NCBI GenBank assembly: GCA_020060485.1
Contig: JAGVAB010000070.1
Span: 1-64,000 of the forward strand
Reading direction: 5' to 3'
DNA: 64,000 nucleotides
Source of the DNA: Anaerolineales bacterium
Lineage (GTDB): Bacteria > Chloroflexota > Anaerolineae > Anaerolineales > Anaerolineaceae
Part shown: positions 1 through 9,045 of the stretch, in pieces
Layout: each line of letters starts with the position of its first letter
Position numbering within the stretch: the stretch's first letter is position 1
Translations under genes and position numbers: made by a program
The notes under the pieces: generated by a model
What the model was told of the DNA's origin: nothing
What the model saw: the letters and a program-made list of their open reading frames with translations, nothing else
The model's database searches: none

Positions 1-22
1 ATGATATCTTCTGTTTGGTTGG

Positions 23-55
23 CCTCGACCACCCATTTGTGGTCGGGGTTTTGTT
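23..55 (+). terminator. Rho-independent terminator of an upstream gene
   Basis: A GC-rich hairpin (arms about 23-32 and 39-48, one G-T wobble, loop of about six bases) is followed by TTTTGTTT. The gene it ends lies to the left of the window. It separates that gene from typA. Confidence 0.7.
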
Positions 56-103
56 TCGAAATTTGATCAGTGTTGTTATTCTTGCAGTCATTAGGTGATT
101 TTG

Positions 104-1957
104 ATGTATGTAGAACGTAAAGACCTTAGAAATATTGCTATCATTGCCCATGTTGACCATGGAAAAACCACTTTGGTGGATGGCCTCCTCAAGCAGGCTC
201 GCATCTTTCGTGAAAATCAGTTGGTGGCCGAGCGCATTATGGATTCCAATGATCTGGAACGCGAGCGGGGTATTACTATTCTTTCAAAAAACACGGCCAT
301 TTCCATCCCGGATCCAGAAACAGGCGAGATGGTGAAGATCAATATTGTTGATACGCCTGGTCATGCGGATTTCGGCGGTGAAGTCGAACGGGTGATGAAT
401 ATGGTGGACGGTGTCCTGCTCTTGGTGGACGCGGTTGAAGGGCCTATGCCCCAGACACGCTTTGTCTTGAAGAAAGCCCTTGAGATTGGACACAAAGCCA
501 TTGTTGTGATCAATAAAATGGACCGCAGGGACGCAGACCCGGAACAAGCTTTGAACAATACTTTTGACTTGTTCATCGAGCTGGGCGCAACAGATGAGCA
601 GGCAAATTTTTCGGTGGTTTATGCCAATGCCATCACTGGCCAATCCAGTGCCTCTGAAACTCTGGGGGCCAGCTTGCAGCCGCTTTTCGAAACAATTTTG
701 CGCGAGATTCCTGCCCCGCGGGTTGACCTGGATGCGCCGTTTCAGATGTTGGTTACTAATATTCGTTATGATGATTACCTGGGCGTTACTGCAATCGGAC
801 GCATTTCGGCCGGCCATGTTCACGACGGCCAACGGTTGGCCCGTATTCAGATCAATGGCGGGATCGTCTACGAACACGCCAAATACCTGCATGTCTATCA
901 AGGGTTGGATCGTGTTCAGGTTGACCAGGCAGATGCCGGAGACATTGTGGCCATTGCCGGCCTGACAGATATTGCCATTGGCGAGACACTGGCAGACGCT
1001 GAAACCCCGATTGCCTTGCCTCCCATCCATGTGGAAGAACCGACAGTGCGGATGACATTTGGGGTGAACAAATCGCCATTAGCCGGGAAAGAGGGGAAAT
1101 GGGGAACATCGCGGAAACTGCGAGAGCGGCTTTTTGATGAACTGCGCAATAATGTTGCTCTGCGCGTCGAGGAAACAGACGATGCAGACACGTTTATGGT
1201 ATCGGGGCGAGGCGAATTACACCTGGCAATCCTGATCGAAACAATGCGGCGCGAAGGTTATGAGTTTCAGGTATCGCGCCCGGAAGCTATCTTCATCCGC
1301 GGCGAAGACGGCGAATTGCTGGAACCGTATGAGGAAGTTGAGATCGATACCAGCCCCGAAACAGTCGGTTCTGTTGTGGAAATGCTTGGCCTGCGGCGGG
1401 GACAAATGTCCAATATGACCAATAACCCAGATGGCACCGTTCACCTGCGTTATATTATTCCAACCCGTGGACTGCTTGGTTTCCGCTATCAATTCCTTAC
1501 TGCCACTCGCGGAACGGGCATCCTGAACACATTCTTTCATGGATACATGCAGCTGGCGCCAGCCATTAGTTCCCGAGCCAACAGCTCAATTGTGGCCTGG
1601 GAAACCGGGGTTGCTACGACTTATGGACTGAAAAACGCCGAAGAAAGAGGTATTCTTTTCATTGATGCCGGCACAGAAGTCTATGAAGGCATGGTGGTAG
1701 GAGAAACGCCCAAGGCCAACGAAATAACAGTCAATGTGTGCAAAAAGAAGCATCTGACGAATATGCGTCAGGCAAACAAGGATATTGAAATCCGATTGAA
1801 GACACCACGCGGCATGTCTTTGGATGAAGCCATTGAATATCTGGCTGAAGACGAATTGCTGGAAGTGACCCCATTATCCTTCCGCATCCGCAAGCGCGTC
1901 CTCAATACTGAAGAGCGCGGCCGTATAGAAAAACGTGCAAAAGAAGTCCTGGCTTGA
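104..1957 (+). CDS. typA: GTP-binding protein TypA/BipA
   Basis: Ribosome-associated translational GTPase of the EF-G/LepA group, involved in ribosome assembly and stress adaptation. The protein has about 617 residues, the usual family length. The G domain shows [10 protein letters not shown] near residue 16, DTPGH, and NKMD for guanine recognition, followed by the EF-G-like domains and the TypA C-terminal domain. An in-frame GTG at 95 would add three residues. The ATG at 104 is preferred because AGGTGA (93-98) sits 5 nt before it and the family begins close to this residue. It stands alone between two terminators. The last codons form one arm of its own terminator. Confidence 0.95.
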   Translation: MYVERKDLRNIAIIAHVDHGKTTLVDGLLKQARIFRENQLVAERIMDSNDLERERGITILSKNTAISIPDPETGEMVKINIVDTPGHADFGGEVERVMNMVDGVLLLVDAVEGPMPQTRFVLKKALEIGHKAIVVINKMDRRDADPEQALNNTFDLFIELGATDEQANFSVVYANAITGQSSASETLGASLQPLFETILREIPAPRVDLDAPFQMLVTNIRYDDYLGVTAIGRISAGHVHDGQRLARIQINGGIVYEHAKYLHVYQGLDRVQVDQADAGDIVAIAGLTDIAIGETLADAETPIALPPIHVEEPTVRMTFGVNKSPLAGKEGKWGTSRKLRERLFDELRNNVALRVEETDDADTFMVSGRGELHLAILIETMRREGYEFQVSRPEAIFIRGEDGELLEPYEEVEIDTSPETVGSVVEMLGLRRGQMSNMTNNPDGTVHLRYIIPTRGLLGFRYQFLTATRGTGILNTFFHGYMQLAPAISSRANSSIVAWETGVATTYGLKNAEERGILFIDAGTEVYEGMVVGETPKANEITVNVCKKKHLTNMRQANKDIEIRLKTPRGMSLDEAIEYLAEDELLEVTPLSFRIRKRVLNTEERGRIEKRAKEVLA

Positions 1958-1974
1958 CCAGGACTTCTTTTTTT
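1941..1974 (+). terminator. typA terminator overlapping the coding end
   Basis: A perfect 12-bp stem (1941-1952 with 1958-1969) has a 5-nt loop and a run of T. The stop codon 1955-1957 lies in the loop and the left arm is typA coding sequence, so termination is built into the gene end. Confidence 0.85.
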
Positions 1975-1985
1975 CCAAACCCGGA

Positions 1986-2702
1986 TTAGATATCCCTGTA
2001 TAGCAGCCAGAGATCGTTCAAGGCTTCTTCAAGGCGTTCACCAAGGGCAGCGCCTTGCGCTGTCGTTACATCGTCTGTATTGTCAAAAACAACATACGGC
2101 ACATCCGCACCCTGTATCTGAATAAAATCTGGATCAGATGCTGTGAGTTCTTCCCAATCGATCTCTTTATACAATTTTTCCAGGCGTTTGTCTGGTAAAC
2201 CATGTTCCAGAACGCTGTCAGGGCGATCTGGGTTAAATCTGCGCCGGTTCTTGCGCAGCGACTCTTCCCAAGGGACATCAACATAAAGAATTGCCAACCG
2301 TTCCAGTACATCCTGACTGAGATGTTCAAAAGCAGATTTATAGCCGCCGTGTTCCTTGCCTCTGGAAAATTCAATCAGAATGGTTTGCGGTCCGGTTGCA
2401 TCTCTCAGCAATTTCTGGTGTTCAAGACAAATACGGCGGACCAGGACATTCCAGAGGTTGTGGTCATTAAATTCCTCGTTGTCAGTGGAATGCAGGCGAG
2501 GCAGGCCCATTTCGCTGAGAATGTGGTCCTCCTCAAACCAGGCCCACAACATTGGAAAATCGTCAATCTCCACAAATTCGCCAATATGAAAGCGGCGGCG
2601 TCTTTCTTCGATAGGCGTATTGTGCAAGTAAGCGATAATCTCGCTTTTACCGGCAGCCGGCCGGGCCAGCAGCATCAGGGTATCAAAAGTATCTTTTGCC
2701 AT
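1986..2702 (-). CDS. P-loop NTPase-like protein of unknown function
   Basis: The protein has 238 residues. Near the N-terminus (about residues 13-20) ARPAAGKSE fits a Walker A/nucleotide-kinase loop. Later come acidic and aromatic stretches and an LYVDVPWEESLRKNRRR segment that resembles the lid region of small-molecule kinases. No specific substrate can be named. AGGAGA precedes the ATG by a suitable distance. It is transcribed toward typA and ends against the typA terminator. Deoxynucleoside-kinase-like or adenylate-kinase-like folds are possible, but this is inference from the loop and the length only. Confidence 0.6.
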   Translation of the reverse strand: MAKDTFDTLMLLARPAAGKSEIIAYLHNTPIEERRRRFHIGEFVEIDDFPMLWAWFEEDHILSEMGLPRLHSTDNEEFNDHNLWNVLVRRICLEHQKLLRDATGPQTILIEFSRGKEHGGYKSAFEHLSQDVLERLAILYVDVPWEESLRKNRRRFNPDRPDSVLEHGLPDKRLEKLYKEIDWEELTASDPDFIQIQGADVPYVVFDNTDDVTTAQGAALGERLEEALNDLWLLYRDI

Positions 2703-3089
2703 AAATTTTTCTGTCTCCTCTTACGCATTCGGTGTCTTCACGTATTTTACTTCAAAATTCTGCGTCATAAAAGCAGAAAAATATCCTATTATTATCGGAA
2801 ATATAGTATATATAACGGCATTCAAACTGCATGAATCGTTTTGCCTCATCACCACATGGCTTCAATAGCGGAACGATTTAACGACGCACAGGAGGATTTG
2901 TCTGACGCGGGGGAGGGTGGTTCTTGCTGAAATCGTATGTTACCGAGCGCATCAAAAACACACTTTACTATACTTAACTTTCATTTCAATCTCAATAATT
3001 TATTTTGCAGTCTGTTGTTTGACCGGCATAAGGATCTTGCAGCCTCTGGCAATGGGGGGGGGGAAGGGTTTGAATCCCTGAAATGAATT

Positions 3090-3121
3090 ATGTTTTTGAT
3101 AAGTATTATTATCAAAAACAT
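3090..3121. other. Perfect palindrome with dif/Xer-site geometry
   Basis: Two perfect 13-bp arms (3090-3102 and 3109-3121) flank a 6-bp centre, GTATTA. Counting 11 bases from the centre gives half-sites ending in ATAA and starting with TTAT around a 6-bp spacer. That is the layout of bacterial dif sites bound by Xer recombinases. It sits 57 bp before the Xer-type gene and touches its -10 box. Alternatives are an autoregulatory operator or a plain AT-rich stem. No U-run follows, so a terminator is unlikely. Confidence 0.5.
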
Positions 3122-3123
3122 GA

Positions 3124-3129
3124 TATAAT
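3124..3129 (+). promoter_or_regulatory. -10 box of the Xer recombinase gene
   Basis: A consensus TATAAT directly follows the palindrome. No good -35 lies at 16-18 bp, so part of the palindrome would occupy the -35 region and could regulate the promoter. Confidence 0.5.
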
Positions 3130-3177
3130 CAGGTAAACACTCAATTATGAAATACTTCTGGTCCAAAGGAGTGAAGA

Positions 3178-4161
3178 ATGGATAACAACGATTTGACCAT
3201 ACAACAAGCCGCCAACGCTTATTTGGATGCAGTGCATCTCGCCAGAAGCCAGAACACGACGCGCACCTATGGAAATGCACTGAATATCTTTCTGGAATCG
3301 CTGCGACAACATGGTGTGCAACCAGATGCCCGTCAAATTATTGATTTCCCACAAGAGGCGTTGATCTGGTTGATTGGTGACTTGAAAGCCTACGCACCAG
3401 GCACGGAGCGCCTGTACTTGCAGGCTGTGATTGGTTTCTTCGAATTTGTGTCTGCGGAATCACTGGCGCCGGTCAACCTTACTCGTATGCGTCTGCTCAT
3501 TCGGCAAAGAGCGCGCCGGCCAGGTCAACGGCTGCCGCAATTTCCCGAAGAAGAAATCGAAAAAATATTAACCTATACGCAATCTCTTGTTGCCAAGCCT
3601 TCTGATGACAGGGACGAACATTGGCGCAACTTGCGCGACCGCGCCTTCTTATTGACACTGGCAGACACAGGCCTGCGGGTACACGAAGCCTGTGGTCTGC
3701 GCCGCGGTGACTTGGATTGGAACAATGGCCAGGCACTGGTGATCGGAAAAGGCAATCAGGAAGCTGTTGTACGCTTTTCAAAACGTGCGCTTGCAGCCCT
3801 AAAGGATTATCTGGCGGTACGCGCAACCCTGGATGGTGCATCTGGCAAGCCGCTTGGGTCTTTACCCATTTTTGCCCGGCATGACCGCGGGACGGGCAAC
3901 AAGGTACAGATGATCACCACAGCCACTGGCCGCAACATCGTAAAACAGGTGGTCAGGGATGCAATTGGCCCGCAGGCAATTGGCACGATCACCCCCCACT
4001 CTTTCCGCCATTATTTTGTGACCAAAATCCTCAAAGGCTCTGGCAATTTAAAACTTGCGCAAGCCCTGGCCCGTCACAAGAATATCTCTGTAACCCAACG
4101 CTATGCACATCTTGCGGATGATGAGTTGGACCGCGGCTATTGGGATATTTTCGAAGGTTAG
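3178..4161 (+). CDS. Tyrosine recombinase, XerC/XerD family
   Basis: The protein has 327 residues: an N-terminal SAM-like core-binding domain (about 1-95) and a C-terminal catalytic domain. The whole catalytic set is visible: R167 in TGLRVHE, K191 in the GKG turn, H274 and R277 in PHSFRH, H300 in ARHKN and Y309 in TQRYAHL. The family resolves chromosome dimers or integrates mobile DNA. AAAGGAG lies just before the ATG. No phage or integron genes adjoin it, and the dif-like palindrome upstream favours a chromosomal Xer role. Whether it is XerC, XerD or a single-recombinase type cannot be decided here. Confidence 0.88.
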   Translation: MDNNDLTIQQAANAYLDAVHLARSQNTTRTYGNALNIFLESLRQHGVQPDARQIIDFPQEALIWLIGDLKAYAPGTERLYLQAVIGFFEFVSAESLAPVNLTRMRLLIRQRARRPGQRLPQFPEEEIEKILTYTQSLVAKPSDDRDEHWRNLRDRAFLLTLADTGLRVHEACGLRRGDLDWNNGQALVIGKGNQEAVVRFSKRALAALKDYLAVRATLDGASGKPLGSLPIFARHDRGTGNKVQMITTATGRNIVKQVVRDAIGPQAIGTITPHSFRHYFVTKILKGSGNLKLAQALARHKNISVTQRYAHLADDELDRGYWDIFEG

Positions 4162-4177
4162 CGTCGTCATTTCCTTG

Positions 4178-4183
4178 TATAAT
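4178..4183 (+). promoter_or_regulatory. -10 box placed for leaderless transcription of the U32 gene
   Basis: TATAAT ends 8 nt before the ATG at 4192. Transcription would start at or next to the start codon, and no Shine-Dalgarno sequence is visible. The -35 region is weak. Confidence 0.5.
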
Positions 4184-4191
4184 TCGATAGC

Positions 4192-6051
4192 ATGGAGCAA
4201 GTGGAACTTCTTTCACCCGCCAAAGACTTGGAAACCGGTATAGCTGCAATTAATTGCGGCGCTGACGCGGTGTATATCGGCGCCTCTCAGTTTGGGGCAC
4301 GGGAAGCCGCTGGCAACACCCTGGGCGCCATTGAGCAGCTTTCTACTTATGCGCACCGGTATTGGGCCAGAATTTATGTCACCGTCAATACCCTGCTCTA
4401 TGACAATGAACTGACGCAGGCAGAAGCACTGATCTGGCAGCTTTACCAACTTGGTGCGGATGCAGTAATCATTCAGGATGCTGGCCTGCTGGAACTTGAC
4501 CTTCCCCCCATTCCCCTGTTTGCCAGCACGCAAATGCATAATCATTCGCCTGAACGGGTGGCATTTTTGGAAAAGATCGGCGTGCAGCGCGTGATCCTGG
4601 CGCGCGAATTGACCATTGACCAAATCCACAACATACGAAAGGCAACCCGTATTGAATTAGAAACTTTTGTCCATGGTGCTTTATGTGTCAGCTATAGCGG
4701 TCAATGCTATCTCAGTTACGCCATTGGTGGACGAAGTGGTAACCGCGGTCAATGCGCACAGCCTTGCCGCCGGCCGTACAAACTGGTTGATGGCAAAGGC
4801 AACACGCTGATTTCAAGCCAGCACTTGCTTTCTCTGCGGGATCTCAATCTGAGCCAGGCATTGGGAGATTTGGTGGATGCGGGAATATGTTCATTCAAGA
4901 TCGAAGGCCGCCTGAAAGATAAAGCTTACGTGATGAATGTGGTGGGTCATTATCGCAAGCTTCTTGATCGTATCCTTGCCGAACGCAGTAAATGCGCCAG
5001 TTCTTCCGGTACTACCACCCTCAATTTCGTGCCAGACCCGCATAAAACCTTCAATCGAGGGTTTACTACTTATTTTTTGCATGGCCGTCATGATCCTGTG
5101 ACATCACCTCATTCCCCAAAATCCATTGGTGAGCCCTTGGGCAGGATTTCCGACATTGGCCCGGATTTCATTCGTCTTGAGGCCGGCGCGCCGGAAATTG
5201 CAGCAGGCGATGGCCTGTGCTTTTACGACCATGCGGGTGAGCTTCTCGGGACACGCGTCAACCGGGTGCAAGATGGATGCGTCTTTCCGGACAAAATGCA
5301 AACCCTGAAAACCGGCCTTTTCCTTTTCCGGAACCATGGCCATGCCTTTCTCGCCAGTCTGGAGAAAAGCCGCACGCGAAGGAAGATACAGATCCATTTT
5401 CGATTGACAACTTCCGCGGATCATATCTGCCTGGATATCACAGACGAGGATAACAACCGGGCTATGGCGCAATTGCCATTCACAACTCTGCCGGCAAATT
5501 CCCCAAAACAGGCTCTGGAAATAATCCATCGCCAGTTATCAAAACTGGGCGATACGATTTATGCGTGTTCCCGAATTGAGTGTGACCTGGATTCGACCCC
5601 GTTTATTCCTGTCTCTGTTTTGAATGCTTTACGCCGGGCAGCAGTGGAGGAATTGACTGTGATCCGTCTGCAAAATCGCCCGCGCGTAGAAACTGCGATT
5701 CTCAAAAATAACGAACCTTTTCCAGATGAAACGCTCGATTTTCACGGAAATGTATTGAACAAAAAAGCCGGAGAATTTTTTCGTCGTCACGGTGTGCAAA
5801 CGATAGAGCCAGCTGCAGAATCAGGCCTGGACATGACCGGCCGAAAAGTAATGACAACCAAGCTCTGCCTGCGGTATGAATTGAACCTTTGCCCACTTCA
5901 AAAGGATGCGGATCCTGTTGTTGAACCCTTGACACTGGTCGATGAGGAAGGGTTGCAATACCCCATCCAATTTGACTGCGCCGCCTGTCAGATGGAAGTT
6001 TATTTCCGCCGGTTACCAGGTAAAAAGGCCGGCGGCAGCCGGATTACCTGA
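4192..6051 (+). CDS. U32 family peptidase / RNA hydroxylase (RlhA/TrhP-like)
   Basis: The protein has 619 residues. The U32 signature ETFVHGALCVSYSGQC lies near residues 158-173 and RGQCAQPCRR follows, giving the cysteine cluster of this family. A TIM-barrel start (LLSPAKDLETGIAAINCGADAVYIG) and a long C-terminal half with further cysteines match the size of E. coli RlhA (23S rRNA C2501 hydroxylation) better than the shorter TrhP. Many family members are labelled collagenase-like peptidases, but RNA hydroxylation is the known role of the studied members. The start is the ATG right after a TATAAT box. The recombinase gene ends 30 bp upstream. Confidence 0.8.
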   Translation: MEQVELLSPAKDLETGIAAINCGADAVYIGASQFGAREAAGNTLGAIEQLSTYAHRYWARIYVTVNTLLYDNELTQAEALIWQLYQLGADAVIIQDAGLLELDLPPIPLFASTQMHNHSPERVAFLEKIGVQRVILARELTIDQIHNIRKATRIELETFVHGALCVSYSGQCYLSYAIGGRSGNRGQCAQPCRRPYKLVDGKGNTLISSQHLLSLRDLNLSQALGDLVDAGICSFKIEGRLKDKAYVMNVVGHYRKLLDRILAERSKCASSSGTTTLNFVPDPHKTFNRGFTTYFLHGRHDPVTSPHSPKSIGEPLGRISDIGPDFIRLEAGAPEIAAGDGLCFYDHAGELLGTRVNRVQDGCVFPDKMQTLKTGLFLFRNHGHAFLASLEKSRTRRKIQIHFRLTTSADHICLDITDEDNNRAMAQLPFTTLPANSPKQALEIIHRQLSKLGDTIYACSRIECDLDSTPFIPVSVLNALRRAAVEELTVIRLQNRPRVETAILKNNEPFPDETLDFHGNVLNKKAGEFFRRHGVQTIEPAAESGLDMTGRKVMTTKLCLRYELNLCPLQKDADPVVEPLTLVDEEGLQYPIQFDCAACQMEVYFRRLPGKKAGGSRIT

Positions 6052-6121
6052 GTTCCTTGGAATTCAATTTCTTCATAACCCCCTACCCTGCCAAGTGTTT
6101 CGTTTCACAAACAGGACAATG

Positions 6122-6985
6122 TTAATCTATACGCAATGCCTTCGCTTGATTGGCGCGGCTGTTGATTTCTGTTGTCCGCAGCCAGGCAAAGATTGCTTTG
6201 GCCACGCCGTTCTCATCATTGGAGCCTACCACAATGTCTGCATGCTGTTTCACGGTCAGGCTGGCATTATCAACAGCAACCCCGCAGCCAGCATAAGCGA
6301 GCATTTTTGAATCGTTTTCACCATCGCCAGCCGCGATGATCTGGGTATGCGGGATGTTCAAATGCTCACCCAAAAATTGCAGCGCCCTGTCTTTGGTGGC
6401 CAACAGGTTCGTTATCTCAATCACATGCGGGATGGAACGCTGAACAGCTGCCATACCGCTCAGTGTTTCCGACATTCCGCGTTCGATCTTTGCCAGCAGA
6501 GTATCGGATTGCCGGGAGATAAACAGTATCTTTACAATCTGTTCGATTCGCTCATTTAGCCGCCACCACTCACCCACTTCCTCTGCTTTTGGTTCCCAGT
6601 ATTTCGTCAACAATTGCAAATTGTAGTTGTATTCTTTGGCTAAAATTGCATTCTGCATATAAACAGCCAAATCACAGCCATACAGTTCACTGGCCTTGAA
6701 AACGATTTCTGCAACTTCGGGCGGCAGCCCGCGCCACAGCAACACATTTCGGTCTTTATCCTGGATGATAGCACCTTGTCCCAGGATCACGGGCGAGGAA
6801 ATACCCAACTGAAACACCAAATCACTGACAGAAGAGAAAATCTTGCCTGTGGCGATTGTGGTATCAATCCCAAATGATCGTAATGCTTGAAAAGCCTGAA
6901 TTGTATCAGGATGCAGTTCGTGATTTGAATTTAACAACGTTCCATCGACATCCGATATGAAAAGACGATAATTCCGAAGATCCAT
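6122..6985 (-). CDS. Cof-type HAD-superfamily phosphatase
   Basis: The protein has 287 residues. HAD motif I is DVDGTLL near residue 13, and motif IV is AAGDGENDSKMLAYAG near residue 217, with the type IIB cap domain between them as in the Cof/YidA group. Such enzymes dephosphorylate sugar phosphates or cofactor phosphates, and the substrate is unknown here. GTG-ATG occurs at the start and the ATG at 6985 is chosen. The gene is convergent with the U32 gene and divergent from the EIIB gene. Confidence 0.85.
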   Translation of the reverse strand: MDLRNYRLFISDVDGTLLNSNHELHPDTIQAFQALRSFGIDTTIATGKIFSSVSDLVFQLGISSPVILGQGAIIQDKDRNVLLWRGLPPEVAEIVFKASELYGCDLAVYMQNAILAKEYNYNLQLLTKYWEPKAEEVGEWWRLNERIEQIVKILFISRQSDTLLAKIERGMSETLSGMAAVQRSIPHVIEITNLLATKDRALQFLGEHLNIPHTQIIAAGDGENDSKMLAYAGCGVAVDNASLTVKQHADIVVGSNDENGVAKAIFAWLRTTEINSRANQAKALRID

Positions 6986-7190
6986 CACTTACCCAATTCA
7001 TTTCCTGAAAATATTATGCTTGCGCAGCAATTATACCGAAACAATCAATTTCCCGATTGATATAGTGATCGGGACTCTGGAATTTGCTATTGAAACGGAG
7101 CTTGGCGGGGAAATTGTTTTGACCCTGCTCACCTTCCTCCTACCTATCACGCTACTTCCGCCAGGCCATGAAACTGGGCTCAATTTCGTA

Positions 7191-7196
7191 TATAAT
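7191..7196 (+). promoter_or_regulatory. -10 box of the EIIB gene
   Basis: TATAAT lies 32 bp before the ATG at 7229. The leader contains AAGGAG. No clear -35 is seen. Confidence 0.45.
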
Positions 7197-7228
7197 TGGT
7201 GAGGCTTATTGCGAGAAGGAGTTATTCT

Positions 7229-7729
7229 ATGGCAGAAATTGTAATGCACCGGGTGGACGACCGCCTGGTCCATGGACAGGTGATCGTTGGCTGGGTTGGC
7301 TTGCACAACATCAATGCAATTTGGATTGTCGATGATGAAGTGGCAAACAACCCCATGATGGTGAATATCTACAAGTTTGCTGCCCCGGCAGGTGTTGACC
7401 TTGCTGCCATGACGATCAAGGAAGCAGGCGACCGTTTGTTGGCAGGCAAGGAAAGCCGATATCGTGTTCTTTTGCTGGCGAAAATTCCCCAAACCTTCGT
7501 TCAATTAATGGAATTGGGATATCAGCCCCAGGATATCAATTTTGGCGCGATGGCGCACAAACCAGACGGGATCAAGGTTGGCCCGCAAACCGAATTAACC
7601 AGGGAAGAAGCAGATGCTGTTGAAAGACTTTACCGGACTGGCGTGCGTATCTGGATCCAGCTTGTGCCACAAGGCGGCCAAAAACCAATTGAATGGGAAG
7701 ACATTCGTCAAAAATGCGGTTATCAATGA
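7229..7729 (+). CDS. PTS system mannose/fructose/sorbose-family EIIB
   Basis: The protein has 166 residues and matches the full mannose-class EIIB domain. The N-terminal RVDDRLVHGQV carries H15, the phosphorylated histidine of this class. AAGGAG sits upstream of the ATG. An in-frame GTG further upstream at 7196 lies inside the TATAAT/leader region and is unlikely. No EIIA, EIIC, EIID, HPr or EI gene is nearby, so this is an orphan component. It may serve a distant transporter or act as a regulator. A HAD phosphatase follows after 112 bp. Confidence 0.88.
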   Translation: MAEIVMHRVDDRLVHGQVIVGWVGLHNINAIWIVDDEVANNPMMVNIYKFAAPAGVDLAAMTIKEAGDRLLAGKESRYRVLLLAKIPQTFVQLMELGYQPQDINFGAMAHKPDGIKVGPQTELTREEADAVERLYRTGVRIWIQLVPQGGQKPIEWEDIRQKCGYQ

Positions 7730-7841
7730 TCTGTGATGATCAAAAAGGGGTGAATAAATCGGCGCGCCTGGCTTTTGTCTGGAAATTTCAAACCGCATAT
7801 ATTTGATCCGCGAGAATGAAGCGTAAAGGGAAGACAATTTT

Positions 7842-8507
7842 ATGATGCGTAGCGGTCATATTAAGGGGATCATTTTTGATCTGGATGGCGTCATGCTGGA
7901 TAGTGAAGTAATCAGCATGCGCGTCTGGCAAAACATTTTGGAACACCACAACTTTAATCTGGACCATGAACAGTACGCGCAGACAATCGGCATGGCAAGT
8001 ATCCCGGCCGCCGAACTGCTGATCGGGATCACTGGAATTGCAATGCCAGTGGAAGAACTCCTGCAGTTGCATTGGCAGGAATTGATCGCGGCTATCCAGA
8101 ATGATGCTGAAGCGGAACCAGGGCTGACAGAAGCACTGGACTTCTTTGCTGATCTCGGTCTGCCATTGGCAGTTGCTTCAAACAGCCCATCCATTTACGT
8201 GAATTGTGTACTGGATGCTTTGGGAGTCAGGCAAAGATTCAGGTCAGTGGTTTGCGCCGACCAAATCAAACACGCCAAACCTCACCCGGAAATCTACCTT
8301 TCGGCAGCTGCAGCGATTTCGGTTGACCCTGGACATTGCCTGGCAATCGAGGACTCGCCCATCGGTTTGCAAGCCGCGCTTATGGCCGGCATGCGCTGTA
8401 TTGTGATTCCAAACCCCCATATTCGTTCTGCAAATTATGAAGGAGCCTATGCCCAATACCCATCCATGGCGACATTCTTTCAGAACATCTCAACAGTGGT
8501 GAATTGA
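7842..8507 (+). CDS. HAD hydrolase, beta-phosphoglucomutase-like
   Basis: The protein has 221 residues. Motif I is FDLDGVMLDSE, motif II lies around VASNSPS, motif III is KPHPE and motif IV is EDSPIG. A small helical cap lies after motif I, as in the PGMB/phosphatase subfamily. The substrate is unknown; sugar phosphates are the usual targets. AAGGGAAG lies before the start. ATG occurs twice (7842, 7845). It may form a sugar-phosphate unit with the upstream EIIB. Confidence 0.82.
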   Translation: MMRSGHIKGIIFDLDGVMLDSEVISMRVWQNILEHHNFNLDHEQYAQTIGMASIPAAELLIGITGIAMPVEELLQLHWQELIAAIQNDAEAEPGLTEALDFFADLGLPLAVASNSPSIYVNCVLDALGVRQRFRSVVCADQIKHAKPHPEIYLSAAAAISVDPGHCLAIEDSPIGLQAALMAGMRCIVIPNPHIRSANYEGAYAQYPSMATFFQNISTVVN

Positions 8508-8702
8508 TATTTGGCATGCCTAACAAAGATGAACAGGAATGACAAATAGTGTAGACAACCATTAAAATGAGGATATGGATAACAATAATCCTGTTTCGGT
8601 TGATGAAAATCAGGTGAAATCCGGGTCATATAGTACTGGCACGCTTTGCATGCCTTATGTATATTTAGAGTTGGTCTGACTGGCTGAAAAGGATCCAGCA
8701 AG

Positions 8703-8990
8703 ATGACAGAAATCGCAGTTGAATTTCAGGGAATCTCCAGAGTATTGACGAAATCCAAATCCGCAATACTCTATTTGGATTCAACAGTTACTTACCGGGA
8801 GATAATTCGCCGCCTGGCAGAAATGTACCCAGACCTGATAGGCCAGGTTATCAACAAAGACCTGATGACTTTTCTGGGCTCAAACATGCTGAGTGTCAAC
8901 GGAAAGCGAATGATCCGCCCGTCTGATCTGGATTGCTTTCCGCAAGCAGGAGAGAAACTCATCTTGATGTCCATTCTTGCAGGCGGATGA
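8703..8990 (+). CDS. MoaD/ThiS-like sulfur carrier protein
   Basis: The protein has 95 residues with a ubiquitin-like beta-grasp pattern and the C-terminal Gly-Gly (residues 94-95) that is adenylated and thiocarboxylated in MoaD and ThiS. AAAGGA lies before the ATG. It is 55 bp upstream of the AOR gene. MoaD-like genes next to tungsten AORs are common and would supply the dithiolene sulfur of the pterin cofactor. A role in tungstopterin synthesis for the next gene is therefore inferred. Confidence 0.82.
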   Translation: MTEIAVEFQGISRVLTKSKSAILYLDSTVTYREIIRRLAEMYPDLIGQVINKDLMTFLGSNMLSVNGKRMIRPSDLDCFPQAGEKLILMSILAGG

Positions 8991-9045
8991 CCTTCAAAAA
9001 CAATTACTCTTGTCAATTTTTTATACCCAATAAGGAGCGTTTTTT

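Larger units (their letters stand above)
2703..3177. other. Intergenic region with G10 tract and dif-like palindrome
   Basis: These 475 bases hold no convincing gene. The left part is AT-rich upstream sequence of the P-loop gene. A run of ten G lies at 3054-3063. It is followed by a short hairpin (3065-3068 with 3076-3079) that resembles a tRNA T-arm but has no other tRNA parts. The right end holds a perfect palindrome (3090-3121) and a TATAAT box (3124-3129) for the recombinase gene. Confidence 0.7.

Noticed and set aside
284..1030. Antisense reading frame of 248 codons in typA
   Set aside because: It is a shadow of typA on the other strand with no start signal and no family resemblance.
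3054..3080. G10 run followed by a T-arm-like GGGTTTGAATCCC, a possible tRNA remnant or phase-variable tract
   Set aside because: No D-arm, anticodon arm or matching acceptor at tRNA distance. The G-run lies outside any gene, so a phase-switch role has no target.
8637..8654. Sigma-54-like TGGCAC...TTGC sequence before the MoaD/AOR genes
   Set aside because: The distance between the GG and GC elements is two bases too short. Sigma-54 promoters need a strict spacing.
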